In this document: one piece after another, positions 27,828 through 61,473 of the stretch
How the letters are laid out: every line of letters begins with the position of its first letter
Numbering within the stretch: the first letter of the stretch is position 1
Assembly (NCBI RefSeq): GCF_020382885.2
Contig: NC_058504.1
Coordinates: forward strand, 12,721,019 to 12,785,018
Source of the DNA: Scatophagus argus
Lineage: Eukaryota > Chordata > Actinopteri > Scatophagidae
Length of the DNA: 64,000 nucleotides
Reading direction: 5' to 3'
Made by a program: the position numbers and the translations under genes
Notes under the pieces: model-generated
What the model was told of the DNA's origin: nothing
Seen by the model: only the letters and a program-made list of their open reading frames with translations
The model's database searches: none

Positions 27828-28346
27828 TACCCTTTACTGTTCTGTCCAGCGGCATTTGATTGGAGCCCAGTTTGCTGAGGATGGATTACCAACACTTTCA
27901 CAACTTGGCTTGATTGAAGAATGATTATCTCATCATATCTCAGAAAACATATTAGCACGATCTGTTACTTCTGCATTTTTTGAAACATTCTTCAAGTGTG
28001 AAAATGAGAATTAGGCCTTGGTGAAATGACGAAAAGAATTCCACGCTTTTTGAATGTTTATGTCACCAAGTCCAGGTTAATCTCAAATCAGGAAAAAAGT
28101 AGATGTCCGGAAACAACACTGGACCAAACCTGAAAGAAAACTAAAAAATCTGCCAAAGGATACAACTGAAACACATGGCAGAAATGAACATTTGGCAGTT
28201 GTTATTGGTCAAATATTGAAATTAAGTTTGGTATACTGACTGTAAGCATGCTGATTCCCCAAAACATAATGGTTGGTGCCTAAAGTTTAACTATAAATGT
28301 TATAAGTTTGGGAGGTACTAAAAATGTTTGTTTAAAAATGTCTTAC

Positions 28347-30707
<2,361 letters not shown>

Positions 30708-30954
30708 GGTTGAACCCGAAGACATCAGTAATCCATCACAAGCACAACGACGACGTGGTAACGACGAAATCCAACACTTCCCCTAACTACAAATACTGAT
30801 CCACTTACTGTAAAACCATAAATTCGACCAAACCAACCATTTAGACAAAATACGCACAGAAACGATCATGCCAGTATCAAAGTGAGTGTTGTCAGGGGGT
30901 GGAACCAAATGGAAATGACGACAAGCTCGTGTAACGCTGACTTTTTACATCACA

Positions 30955-30968
30955 CTGACACCATGCGG
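30955..30968 (-). promoter_or_regulatory. CSE of V8
   Basis: CTGACACCATGCGG, 248 bp upstream of the ATG, 39 bp from TGACG; same distances as at V6. Confidence 0.8.
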
Positions 30969-31161
30969 ACCTGATTTCATATTGCAGATGTTTGAAAGAT
31001 GATGGGCACATTCGGACAGTTATAATTTTGTTATTGGCCATCGCAATTCTCTTAGCTAAGTCAATCGAATGGATGGAAATGGACAGGAAAGCTGAAAACA
31101 AAATTGTTTTCGTGTGATGATTATCATCCTGTGAAAGTATCAGGCAACGAAGTCGAAATCT

Positions 31162-31182
31162 TTCAGCACCAAGGCCAGTGAT
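31162..31182 (+). promoter_or_regulatory. RE1 (REST)-like site, V8
   Basis: TTCAGCACCAAGGCCAGTGAT: 16 of 21. Compared with the related V6 site it has lost two right-half matches (GGCCAGTG for GGACAGCG). Confidence 0.6.
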
Positions 31183-31694
31183 CGCAACATGTCGCATGTC
31201 AGTAAAGCTTTTCCAATAAGACATCGTCACATGTTCTCAGTTTCTTTCATTCGTGCGGGGTCGAGTTAAGCAGATTGTCACACTGCCACACTGCACTTGT
31301 AGCTCTTCGGCATGGTACAGATTACTTTTCCACAATGTATGATTCACAGAAGCACGCTCACCAATCAGACAGAAGTCAGTTTTCTTCTTTGTCGTCCGTA
31401 ATACATAAAACCAGGCTGAGCGTCAGAATTGTTCAGATAGAGTTGATTAATGCACTGACAAAGTCAATGACGACAAAAATCAAGAAATGGCGTGCCATTT
31501 CGCAATGAAAGACAATTGAAATTACTTTCTCTGAACTAAATAAGAACTACAAAAAAAGTCCAAAGTTTTAACTGTCAGGTGAACTAGGAAAGACAACAGA
31601 CCCAGTACTACGTGTCAGGGAGGTTCATTTGATATGTTTAGTCAAGAAATAATACAGTCAGTCACACTAAAGTTTGAGCGTAAATGTGTCTTAC

Positions 31695-34055
<2,361 letters not shown>

Positions 34056-34258
34056 GACTCGAAGGCGTCAAAGAACAGTCCAGAGATTGCGTCGTGAAAT
34101 GAATGAGGCTTAATGCGTCATGTTTATGAACGATGCCTAAGGTAGGTTATCACAAAAAGTGCGAAAAATTAAACACACTCTTTGCTGCCAATCTCGACCT
34201 TATACGCTCAAGTATGCCGTTGGAGGAAAATGCAAGGGCTCGGCTGAAATAAAGCTCG

Positions 34259-34266
34259 TGACGTCA
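34259..34266. promoter_or_regulatory. Full CRE palindrome at V9
   Basis: TGACGTCA, a perfect cAMP-response element, at the place where V1-V6, V8 and V10 have the half-site TGACG. It is 42 bp from the conserved element. CREB/ATF binding is known for this motif; its role here is inferred. Confidence 0.6.
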
Positions 34267-34300
34267 AGTACGACCAGAGGCACACAATCGCTGAACCACA

Positions 34301-34314
34301 CTGACACCAAGCGT
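34301..34314 (-). promoter_or_regulatory. CSE of V9 (intermediate form)
   Basis: CTGACACCAAGCGT, 246 bp upstream of the ATG. It combines the CAAG of V10-V13 with the GCG of V1-V8, so it is intermediate between the two promoter types. Confidence 0.75.
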
Positions 34315-34506
34315 CGAACCGGTTACATACACTGATCACACTAGAAGTTCATTAATGTAAGCAAAACGATCTTAAAATCACCAGGCAACATCACTGTCCC
34401 ACAGAGAGAGAGTCCCTTTTTTCACACTCATAATCAAAACCTTTCCATGTCTTCAGTATACAGAGGATGGGAAAAAAAATCAAAGTATCTAAAATATTGA
34501 TCTTAC

Positions 34507-36870
<2,364 letters not shown>

Positions 36871-37108
36871 GATGTGCAGATGAAACAGATTTCAAACAGC
36901 TCCTCTCGTCTTCTAACGTGAAAATCCCCCGTCACATTCGCTGCCGCAATTCGACCATTCTCACACAGAGCACAAGATTGTTTTTAGAGATAAACTGTAT
37001 ATTCGAGCCGTCAGCACGTAAAAGGTTCTTTCAGTGATGGCTTTTGGAGGAAGGGGACGAGTCTAGTAAGTATGACGAAACCATGTGCAAGTATTAATTG
37101 TCATTATA

Positions 37109-37122
37109 CTGACACCAAGTGA
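37109..37122 (-). promoter_or_regulatory. CSE of V10
   Basis: CTGACACCAAGTGA, 239 bp upstream of the ATG, 36 bp from TGACG. In the sense direction it has the ACTTGGTGTCAG form, closer to CTCF than the ATGCG type. Confidence 0.78.
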
Positions 37123-37326
37123 TCGAGTATCAGACTGCACTTCTGTATTTAAATTAATAACAAAATGCATTAGTGGATTTTGCACAAACTTGTTTTTTTA
37201 ATTGCATGCCATATCTCTATTTACAAAGCACAAAGGAGGCAAAGATAACCGTACATGGAGACATGAAAAGACATCGTCGAGGCTTCAAATGAGTTTTGCC
37301 CAGAAAAGGGACTTGCTTATGGATGT

Positions 37327-37347
37327 TCCAGCACCATGGACAGCGAC
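37327..37347 (+). promoter_or_regulatory. RE1 (REST)-like site, V10
   Basis: TCCAGCACCATGGACAGCGAC: 18 of 21 matches, 218 bp beyond the conserved element. Confidence 0.75.
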
Positions 37348-37920
37348 TGCCTGCACTCAGTTAAACCAGCCACTAATTTTTGAACGTACACATCAAACAG
37401 ATGGGTAAGATTGCAGTTGTAAAAATATTGTTTACACGGGTACAAATATCCTTACTTGATTAAACAGGAAGTTAAATCAAAGGAGACAACCCGGTCGTCT
37501 GCCACGCACAGCCACTCTCCCAAAGATTGCTACACAATTTGCATCAGCATCTTATTTTGTATTGAAACTTATCTCGTGCACACAAGCTGCCCAATAGCCA
37601 TTCTTTTCACTTGTACTAGTTCACTGTGAACATTTTAGCAAAACAAGAAAAAGATGGTTGGCCTTACTAAAACGTTTTGTTTTCTTTCTTGCATTGCATT
37701 TTTTTCACATTCATTTTCTCAAAGTCTTTGTCATGAAGCGAGTCAGTATTGTTTGTTTCATAAAGTGCAGACTACAGAACATATTATACTAGTGAGAGGC
37801 ACACAAGCTCCAAACTCAACGGCATGAAATCCAATTAAACATATCGAGCTGACCTCATTGGCACAAAATATTGTGAAATGAAAAATCACAGGAATGAAAT
37901 AGACAAAATATTGATCTTAC

Positions 37921-40284
<2,364 letters not shown>

Positions 40285-40511
40285 AACTAGCCGCTAAAAA
40301 TGTATCCCAATGATTCACAATGACGCCTCATTTATCAACCGAAGAACAGATAGACGTAAAATAATATGTGGTTTCCACCAAAATGGAAGAGAAAATTCCG
40401 ATATGATATGAAGGATGCACGAAGTACGAAAACGTGAAAAGCCGTCCCACAAAGGGGAGGATCCGTGTCTGTGACAAAAGGCTTCTAACGAAACACTTTT
40501 CTGCTCACATA

Positions 40512-40525
40512 CTGACACCAAGTGA
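40512..40525 (-). promoter_or_regulatory. CSE of V11
   Basis: CTGACACCAAGTGA, 228 bp upstream of the ATG; identical 14-mer to V10. Confidence 0.78.
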
Positions 40526-40672
40526 TCATTTTCTGTTTTGTTTGTTCACGAACATAACACAGTTTAAAGCTCATTCAAACTCGTGATACTGGCGACGAGA
40601 CAATGCACCATGCATATTATCCATATTATACACTGTGCCTTTATAAAACAAACTGACAGCGTTAAGTGCGAT

Positions 40673-40693
40673 TTAAGCTCCGTGGACAGAGAC
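40673..40693 (+). promoter_or_regulatory. Degenerate RE1-like site, V11
   Basis: TTAAGCTCCGTGGACAGAGAC: 15 of 21 matches; the right core GGACAG is kept and the left is altered. It is supported mainly by its matching place, 161 bp beyond the conserved element. Confidence 0.4.
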
Positions 40694-40824
40694 GTGATCA
40701 CTCAGATTCGCAAGTGGAGTCATTGCCCAGACAACATATTTCAAAACAGAAAGAAAGGTCGATTAAACAGTAAAAAGCGTAGGACACATTAACAGCTAAA
40801 GCGCGAACCATGAAACCAGCTTAC

Positions 40825-43173
<2,349 letters not shown>

Positions 43174-43383
43174 TATCCAGCTGCACAAACACATCCAAAA
43201 GCCTGTTTCTGCTATAAATCAAATGTATATATTCGATCTGTTTAGCACCGTACGTTCAGAAGACACACCACATGATCCCTTTCGACTCGCATGCTCAAAT
43301 GCGTCCTCCGTTGTTAGGTACCAAACAAAAGCTTCAGCACATAGGAGGGACTCAGAGTCCTTTATGATCTTATTGGTGTAACA

Positions 43384-43397
43384 GTGACACCAAGTGG
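43384..43397 (-). promoter_or_regulatory. CSE of V12
   Basis: GTGACACCAAGTGG, 211 bp upstream of the ATG. In the sense direction CCACTTGGTGTCAC has 11 of 14 matches to the CTCF core CCASYAGRKGGCAG, among the best in the window. Confidence 0.8.
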
Positions 43398-43777
43398 GAA
43401 ACATTTTAGACTAATTTAAGTGACTGAAATACCATTCATGTGCATATATTTTGGTTGCAAAATCCACCGTGCGATATCACAACAGAAGCGGGATAAACCA
43501 GTTTGTGGAAAAACGTATTGATCAGAAAGTCACAATGCTATGGACAGGCCCTAACTTTGTTATGGTTATATACATATCATTGTTCTGTATGTTCCAAATA
43601 GATATGTACAGTATGACGCAGTGCAACACCACGCTCGGTCAGAATCGAAATAATGAATGCTTCTTGGTTACAATAGAAATTAAGTGTAAGTTACAAAAAT
43701 ATATACATACTAACCATCTGAAATAAGTGTTTGGGGTTTGCTCGTATTCTTGTTTGAGAAATAAAATGTCATTGCTT

Positions 43778-43798
43778 TTCAGTACCGAGGACAGCGAT
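43778..43798 (+). promoter_or_regulatory. RE1 (REST)-like site, V12
   Basis: TTCAGTACCGAGGACAGCGAT: 16 of 21; left half has one change (AGTACC), right core intact; 394 bp beyond the conserved element. Confidence 0.6.
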
Positions 43799-44118
43799 TC
43801 CAAGCGGACTGAGTCTCTCTCTGCCTTGATCGCGTTCTTTGTCTCCTTAATTTTTGCTCCTTTCATACAGTGATGGTAAGTGTTACCAACACAAACATTT
43901 AACACTATATCAGTGTTGGTCAGTAGTGTTTAGGATTTTATTGAGCAATATCTTTTCAAAATTGACAGCCGTTGTTAAAACCGTTTTAAAAGAGAAAACA
44001 CGCATTGATTCGTATTGATTAAAAAAAGTATTCAGGGACTGAGATGTTTAGTCATTTATATTTCAATGAATGCAATTCTGCACAACAGCCTGAAAAATAA
44101 CATTAAGACGTGCCTTAC

Positions 44119-46470
<2,352 letters not shown>

Positions 46471-46650
46471 TATCCAAAAGCAAATAAACACACGGGAGTG
46501 TTTCTGAAACAAATCAGTTTTTATATCCGAGCAGCACGCGGTTTAGTCCGACCCCTGTTCTTATATTAGCTGTATTCTCAGTTGTGAGGTACCTAACAAA
46601 AGCTTTGTGAGGGGAGGGACGAAGCCCTGTATGTCCTCCATGATGTTGCA

Positions 46651-46664
46651 CTGACACCAAGAGG
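46651..46664 (-). promoter_or_regulatory. CSE of V13
   Basis: CTGACACCAAGAGG, 181 bp upstream of the ATG. Sense-direction CCTCTTGGTGTCAG is CTCF-like. Confidence 0.8.
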
Positions 46665-47414
46665 ACAAAATCTTAGACCACATTACAGAAGTCTGGTACT
46701 TCACTCATTGTGTATGTGAATCTACCTGTAAAGATCAAAACGGAAGCATTTAAACGTTTTACCAAGTGTCTCGAGCTGATTGAAGTCATGACATTTTATT
46801 CTCAGAATACACAACATGAAGCCTCTGTTTTAAAGCAAATTCAGTGATCTTTTGCAATATCGCTATTTACAAGGTTTATACAACACTTTCACTCTGTTTT
46901 ACCTGGAAACAGTGAAGCATATACACGTAAGTATGGACACTGGCCACTGCTTTTCACGACAGCTCAACTGATATCCTCAACCAAAATGTTCCATGTCCAG
47001 AAACAACTGCATTCAAAACTCCAACAGCAAGTGAAAGAAGTAGTTTGCAGGAAAAGTAAATGGCTGATCCAATGTCCATTTACAGAGGGAAACAATTATA
47101 TGTGCCATAAATTTGAAATGTCTTGAAACCACAATAGTCTTGAGAGTATACGAAGAGATAAACTGCAGGGGCTAAGAAAATAGTAAGCAATAGTAGGGAG
47201 ACAGTCAATAAATTATTGTTCAGTTTGTCAACTTGATATAAATCCAGCTGAACAGCACAAACCTCTGTAAAAAGTAGAACACCAGTGGTTAGAAAATGAA
47301 ATATTGTGACACAGAATTCTGCACTGAGTGTCTAACTACGCCCAGAAATTTTAATGTTCATGTTTCCTGAAGCTTTGCTGTTGGTAATTATTATTTAATG
47401 AGGTGTTAGACGTA

Positions 47415-48316
47415 CAGTACTGTGCAAAAGTTTTAGGCAGGTGTGAAAAAATGCTGTGAGCTAAGAATGCTGTCAACAATATAAATACCATATATTTTTT
47501 TAATCAATTAACAAAATGCAAAGTGAGCAAACAAAAGAAAAATCAAATCAATATTTGGTGTTACTACCCCTTGCCTTCAAAGCAGGATCAATTCTTATAG
47601 GTACACTTGCACAAAGTCAGGGATTTTGTAGGATTATAGTCAGGTGTATGATCAACCAGTCATACCAAACAGGTGCTAATGATCATCAATCTCATATGTG
47701 GGTTGAAACACAGTCAGTCACTGAAAAAGACACAGCTGTGTAGGAGGCTTAAAACTGGGTGAGGAACCGTCAAACTCTGCTACCAAGGTGAGGATGTGGA
47801 AGACAGTTTCATGTCACAGGTCATACACCATGGCAAGACACAAGGTAGTTATACTGCGTCAGCAAGGTCTCTCCCAGACAAAGATTTCAAAGCAGTCTGG
47901 GGTTTCAAGATGTGCTATTCAGGCTCTTTTGAAGAAACACAAAAAACAGGCAACATTGATGATTGTAGACACAGTGGTCGGCCAAGGAAACTTAGTGCAG
48001 CAGATGAAAAACATTGAGCTTATTTACCCCCAAAATGGGAAGATGTCCAGCACCGCCATCTGCTCAGAACTGGCAGAAAACAGTGGGACCCAGGTACACC
48101 CATCTACTGTCTGGAGAAATCTGGACAGAAGTAACCTTCATATAAGAGTTTCAGCCAAAAAGCCATGTAAACAAGGCCAAGCATCTCAACTATGCACGAA
48201 AACATAGGAACTGGGGTGCACAAAAATGGCAGCAGGTGCTCTGGACTCATGAATCAATGTTCGAAATGTTTGGCTGTAGCAGAAGGCAGTTTGTTCACCG
48301 AAGGACTGTGTCTGCC
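47415..48316 (+). mobile_element. Tc1-like DNA transposon, 3'-truncated
   Basis: Begins after a TA with CAGTACTGTGCAAAAG, the terminal motif of many fish Tc1-like elements. About 415 bp of left end precede a transposase start at 47830. The element stops at about 48316, where sequence shared with the V15 flank begins; the right third and right inverted repeat are absent, so it cannot be complete (whole elements of this kind are about 1.2-1.6 kb). It separates the V13 promoter from its RE1-like site. Confidence 0.8.
47830..48316 (+). pseudogene. Broken Tc1-like transposase
   Basis: Starts MARHKVVILRQQGLSQTKIS, a paired-type helix-turn-helix, followed by a second one (SSTAICSELAENSGTQVHPSTVWRNL). 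The first frame ends at 48207. After a one-base shift near 48176 the adjoining frame continues KHLNYARKHRNWGAQKWQQ, then VLWTHESMFEMFG, the counterpart of the VLWSDESKFxxFG region of active enzymes. The first catalytic Asp is His here, and the second Asp and the Glu are missing with the 3' part. It therefore cannot catalyse transposition. Confidence 0.8.
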
Positions 48317-48416
48317 AACAACAGCACATCAGTATGAAAACAAATTACTTCTTGCATACTGCACAACTCCACGGAAACAATCAGAATATAACTTTGTTAT
48401 GCTGTCAACTTTTCAT

Positions 48417-48437
48417 TTCAGCACCACGGACAGCAGT
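48417..48437 (+). promoter_or_regulatory. RE1 (REST)-like site, V13
   Basis: TTCAGCACCACGGACAGCAGT: 18 of 21, the first 18 positions perfect. It is 1.77 kb beyond the V13 conserved element and 279 bp from the V14 donor, within the segment duplicated at 51546-51936. Confidence 0.75.
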
Positions 48438-48695
48438 TGCTATCAGGGGAAACGACTGTCCTTACAAAGGATGAGCTCTTTCAAATGTTCTGTCATAGCT
48501 ATGAGTGCGTCTGCACATGAGCAAATGAGACAACCAGTCAAAATATAGCGGCAAGCACACAGTTTGTTGTGATTTGGTTCTTTTTTGGTGTAAATAAAAT
48601 AACTTCAAATACATGATAAGAAGCAATATTTGAACAATTCACAAACAAGGACCTGCATGCTCACATTTTATGGAACTATGCTTTTTAAGTCTTAC

Positions 48696-51041
<2,346 letters not shown>

Positions 51042-51220
51042 CGTTATCCAACAACACACAGACGGTCGTTAATATGACGAACACTCATTTATGTCCAACC
51101 TGCAACGTGATTTCATCGCTTGGTGTGCTTGATTCAAGTGCTGCCCGTGTTCGCCAAAGATGAGAAACAAAAGGGTCGTGAAGGGAGGGACAAAGCTGTT
51201 TGTGGTTTCCTGATGTAATA

Positions 51221-51234
51221 GTGACACCCAGAGG
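51221..51234 (-). promoter_or_regulatory. CSE of V14
   Basis: GTGACACCCAGAGG, 180 bp upstream of the ATG, the shortest distance seen. Sense CCTCTGGGTGTCAC is CTCF-like. Confidence 0.8.
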
Positions 51235-51651
51235 TAAATACCGATAACAGACCTTACTACCTTTTTTCTTTGCACAAAATATTGCTTGAGGTGTGAGTTG
51301 TACCTCGATAAACCAGCAGACTTCCCGCTTTTTAACGTTGTTCTAGCTTCCTGTCTCTCTCTCTCGCTGACTTTCCCAGAAAAATAAAATATTTGAAGTG
51401 ATGCATTGCTTTTTTTCGTTTGTCACTGTCACGAAATTACCCTATTCATTGTGTTTCCTGAATACTGCATTACTCTTTGGCGTGTTCATGTGTTTCAACC
51501 TCATGAATAGAAACCAGAAGTCGTCGCACGGTCTTTTCTTTGAATAACAACAGCACATCAGTATGAAAATAAATTACTTCTTGCTTACTGCACAACTCCA
51601 CAGAAACAATCAGAATGTAACTGTTATGCTCGAAGAAAGTCGACTTTTCAT

Positions 51652-51672
51652 TTCAGCGCCATGGACAGCAGT
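51652..51672 (+). promoter_or_regulatory. RE1 (REST)-like site, V14
   Basis: TTCAGCGCCATGGACAGCAGT: 16 of 21. Compared with its duplicate at 48417 it has GCGCC for GCACC. Confidence 0.6.
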
Positions 51673-51936
51673 TGTTATCAGGGGAAACGACGGTCTTTAC
51701 AAGGGATCAGCTCTTTCAACCGTTCTGTCATATCTATGAGTGCGTCTGCACATGAGCAAATGAGACAACCAGTCTAAATATAGCAGCAAGCACACAGGTT
51801 GTTGTGATTTCTCTTTGGTTCTTTCTTAGTGTAAATAAAATAACTTCAAATATGTAATCAGAAGCAATATTTGAACAATTCACAAGCAAGGAACTACATG
51901 CTCACATTTTATGGAACTATGCTTTTTAGGTCTTAC

Positions 51937-54267
<2,331 letters not shown>

Positions 54268-54500
54268 TCTGCCTCTTTGTCCTTTGTCTTCTTTGCCGTA
54301 ATCGTTTGAAACGGTATCCGCAAATATCTTCAACTTAAAGCCCCGCCAGCCGTCTTTAGATCCAATTTCAGAAAGCCAAGTCCATATGAGGTACAGATCA
54401 AAATCCGAAGCGATGGCATTCTTTGTGGTCGAGCTGAAAAACACTTAGAAAGGGGCAGAGTCTGCGTTGACTGATGCTTTAGCAATTACCCACTGTAACA

Positions 54501-54514
54501 CTGACACCCAGTGG
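54501..54514 (-). promoter_or_regulatory. CSE of V15
   Basis: CTGACACCCAGTGG, 234 bp upstream of the ATG. Sense CCACTGGGTGTCAG has 12 of 14 matches to the CTCF core CCASYAGRKGGCAG. Confidence 0.8.
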
Positions 54515-54808
54515 ACCGCTCAGTGCTTTCATTTACTAGAAAGGAGAAAGAATATATAAAACATGGTTCCACTGAAAACAAATATCTCCAATGCGACGTT
54601 TAGTCTCCCGGAATGCACCATCAACTCAAATTTGACTAATCAAGCCACTCTCTTTAGGATACGGTGAATATATTGTGCTGCAGCCCACAGAAAAGGAAAT
54701 AAACACGTTGCAACAGCTTGCGTAACATGAAACCTGTCGCCAGTCACTGAAGTGTTTCCATTGCTGCCCTGGTCTGTGGTAGGACTTAAGAATCTTATAA
54801 GACAAACG

Positions 54809-54829
54809 TTCAGCGCCGTGTGCAACGCA
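54809..54829 (+). promoter_or_regulatory. Poor RE1-like site, V15
   Basis: TTCAGCGCC is followed by GTGTGCAACGCA: 13 of 21. The left half matches the V14 and V16 form; the right half is lost. Supported by its place, 308 bp beyond the conserved element. Confidence 0.3.
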
Positions 54830-55214
54830 ACAACCTGAGTGTTACTATGGCAGCTTAACTGAACTAAGTACATGTTCAAGTGCGGGTAAAATAAGGAACA
54901 AACTCTGTCATCCACCGCAAATGATAAAGCCAGGGGTAAAAATCACCACAACGGCACCAAAATTGCCTCGACCAGACTTCACCGTAACATAATGTCAGAA
55001 ATTATATTCTGCTGGTATCAGATCAGGTCTAAATAACCCAAAGATATTTTTCAACTTCAAAAGGAGGTAAAACACTGAACATTGCTAAGACATTGGGCAA
55101 AACTGCATGGCAACAACTAAGCCCTTTCACAAACAGCAAATATCCAGTAGTAAGCCTAAATAAGTAAAACAAAAGTGATGCATTTTCTGTTCAGTTCAAA
55201 CATTAGGGTCTTAC

Positions 55215-57560
<2,346 letters not shown>

Positions 57561-57742
57561 CTTTGTCCAGCCACACATGATCACACACAAGCCAGTTACT
57601 GCAGTAAATTTCGATATCAAATCTGCTGCGCGTTTCAATTTTACGAGCTCGATTCAAATGTCTTCTCTCTGCTTTTTTCAGGGGGCAAACAAAAGCTTTG
57701 TGAGGGGAGGGACAACGTTTTCTTTGGTTTCCCAATGTAATA

Positions 57743-57756
57743 CTGACACCCAGAGG
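57743..57756 (-). promoter_or_regulatory. CSE of V16
   Basis: CTGACACCCAGAGG, 183 bp upstream of the ATG. Sense CCTCTGGGTGTCAG has 11 of 14 matches to the CTCF core. Confidence 0.8.
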
Positions 57757-57969
57757 TCGCTGGGAAAATACGCCCTTATTCAAAAATAAATCCATGGATC
57801 CCTTTTCCTCTGATAAGTTTATCCAGCGTTCAAACACCTCAAAGTGCTCGCTTTGTATCACAACACAAAAAGCGCCTCTAAATGTGCGGAAAAGGCCTCC
57901 TAGTTCAAGTGTCATTTTTTAAACTTATTTGTATCAAATGTTCTGTATGGACAAAAAGGTGCATCGCAT

Positions 57970-57990
57970 TTCAGCGCCATGGATAGAGAT
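57970..57990 (+). promoter_or_regulatory. RE1 (REST)-like site, V16
   Basis: TTCAGCGCCATGGATAGAGAT: 15 of 21; left half good, right half GGATAGAG for GGACAGCG; 227 bp beyond the conserved element. Confidence 0.5.
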
Positions 57991-58623
57991 TGGCGCCTGG
58001 CTTTTCCCCTGTGCTCTCTGAACGAAATGTCTCATGCTCAGCACTTACAGAAGTCTCCAGAAAGACCAGCAACTTATACATTTTACCCTTCGCTGTATTT
58101 TAGGATTTGGATGAGAATATCAAAACACTCGGGGTAACTGTAGTTTGCAGTTCTTACGTGAAGATGTCAGACATAATCAGGTAAAGACTGAAGTATTAGA
58201 TATGGCTGACAGATTTCTTTCATTTTTTCTTTTTTTGTATTAATCAGCTTACATGAGCTTGCACATGACAAAACAAGCTGAGTGTGGAGTGAAAAGGTGT
58301 CGAAGTGTGGCTATTGTCGATACAGAAAAAGAACATAAATAATAAATTTGTCGCTCTGACTTGCAAACTTAAATCTGTTCGAATGAAACAGCGAACATTG
58401 ACCAGTGAATGCGGTGTTTCTGAATAAAGTCAGACAAACAGGTAAATATTCAAATAATAAGAATAATACTTATTTAGACTTGTAATATGGTTGATTTTGA
58501 TGTCAACTGTTAGTAATGTTACATTTACTAATCGCTGTACAAAGATGAAAAAGGACCACTAAGCAATGACAGAATTTAGTGCATTTTAATATGTTGTTTG
58601 TCAGTTTGCTTTCAAGCTCTTAC

Positions 58624-60972
<2,349 letters not shown>

Positions 60973-61176
60973 TATACCACAGCTCAGAGAAAACACGAGA
61001 AAAACTGTTACTGGGACAAAAGCCCTTCTACGTCCAACCCGTTGTGAATCGCACGTTTCCAAAATCCACAACACGAATCCATCAGCTGCCGTGCTCGATT
61101 CAAACGGCTGCCTTGCGACAAAGAAAAAGCTTTTTCATGGGAGGGACAAAGTCTTCTGTCGTTTGCCAGTGTTACA

Positions 61177-61190
61177 GTGACACCGAGAGG
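61177..61190 (-). promoter_or_regulatory. CSE of V17
   Basis: GTGACACCGAGAGG, 205 bp upstream of the ATG. It is the only copy with CCGAG at the centre. Confidence 0.78.
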
Positions 61191-61353
61191 ACATCGAAGG
61201 AAAACAAAAGACTATATATGTAATCACGGGTAAACATGTCCTAATGACAGTTAAGAACTTCCTGTCGTAAAATTAGTAACGTTGTCACTGCAACAGTACA
61301 TTATACCCAGTAAAATATAACCGGTTATAGAGATTATAGAATGTAGGAAGTTA

Positions 61354-61473
61354 CGGAGCCCGGAAGGGACATGGAGGGGAAATATATGTTCTGTTGCGAG
61401 ACATCTTTATTCTTTTTTAAATAATAATAAAAAAACTTCATTTTTTCCCCTCCATGTCCATTCCCGGGGTCCG
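61354..61473. repeat. MITE-like inverted repeat
   Basis: Two arms of about 30 bp, 61354-61382 and about 61444-61473, are reverse complements apart from one gap and two mismatches (core GGACATGGAGGGGAAA in the left arm, its complement in the right). About 60 bp of AT-rich sequence separates them. The size and layout suit a small non-autonomous DNA transposon. No clear target-site duplication is visible, so a simple palindrome remains possible. Confidence 0.55.

Larger units (their letters stand above)
26630..28346. other. V7 promoter region and 3' flank of V8
   Basis: No gene. The conserved element (26883-26896) has CGACA (26844-26848) at the place where related promoters have TGACG. A TAA-rich run lies at about 27412-27433, and a strong RE1-like site (27807-27827) sits unusually far out. 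Nothing else recognised. Confidence 0.7.
30708..31694. other. V8 promoter region and 3' flank of V9
   Basis: No gene. The first ~295 bp nearly duplicate the V6 flank. TGACG (30916-30920), the conserved element (30955-30968) and an RE1-like site (31162-31182). The part from about 31230 to the V9 donor shows nothing recognised. Confidence 0.7.
34056..34506. other. V9 promoter region, shortest interval
   Basis: No gene. Only about 450 bp separate the V9 start from the V10 donor. Holds TGACGTCA (34259-34266) and the conserved element (34301-34314). No RE1-like site was found. Confidence 0.7.
36871..37920. other. V10 promoter region and 3' flank of V11
   Basis: No gene. TGACG (37073-37077), the conserved element (37109-37122) and a good RE1-like site (37327-37347). 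The stretch from about 37400 to the V11 donor shows nothing recognised. The final bases next to the donor (AAAATATTGATCTTACC) repeat those at V10. Confidence 0.7.
40285..40824. other. V11 promoter region and 3' flank of V12
   Basis: No gene. The conserved element (40512-40525) and a degenerate RE1-like site (40673-40693). No phased TGACG; the corresponding place has GTGACAAAAGG. Confidence 0.7.
43174..44118. other. V12 promoter region and 3' flank of V13
   Basis: No gene. An AGGAGGGACTCAGAG box (about 43343-43357), the conserved element (43384-43397) and an RE1-like site (43778-43798). Nothing else recognised. Confidence 0.7.
46471..48695. other. V13 promoter region, Tc1-like insertion, 3' flank of V14
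   Basis: Longest interval after the left intron. A GTGAGGGGAGGGACGAAG box (46604-46621), the conserved element (46651-46664), about 750 bp with nothing recognised, a broken Tc1-like transposon (47415-48316), then a segment (48317-48695) that also flanks V15 (51546-51936) and contains the RE1-like site. Confidence 0.75.
51042..51936. other. V14 promoter region and 3' flank of V15
   Basis: No gene. A GTGAAGGGAGGGACAAAG box (51178-51195), the conserved element (51221-51234), a short TC run (51354-51364), then a segment from 51546 to the V15 donor that nearly matches 48317-48695 and contains an RE1-like site. Confidence 0.7.
54268..55214. other. V15 promoter region and 3' flank of V16
   Basis: No gene. 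A GGGGCAGAGTCTGCG box (54453-54467), the conserved element (54501-54514) and a poor RE1-like site (54809-54829). Nothing recognised from about 54850 to the V16 donor. Confidence 0.65.
57561..58623. other. V16 promoter region and 3' flank of V17
   Basis: No gene. A GTGAGGGGAGGGACAACG box (57700-57717), the conserved element (57743-57756) and an RE1-like site (57970-57990). Nothing recognised from about 58000 to the V17 donor. Confidence 0.7.

Noticed and set aside
34315-34506. RE1 site for V9 (ATCACCAGGCAAC near 34380)
   Set aside because: Needs a gap and misses the GGACAG core.
51354-51545. Second copy of the Tc1-like element upstream of the duplicated segment at V15
   Set aside because: Only short chance words (CTCATGAAT) are shared; no transposase sequence or terminal motif is present there.
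54268-54444. 59-codon N-terminal extension of V15, and similar extensions of V4, V16 and V17
   Set aside because: They begin at GTG or TTG, not ATG, have no counterpart in sister exons, and would bury the signal peptide.
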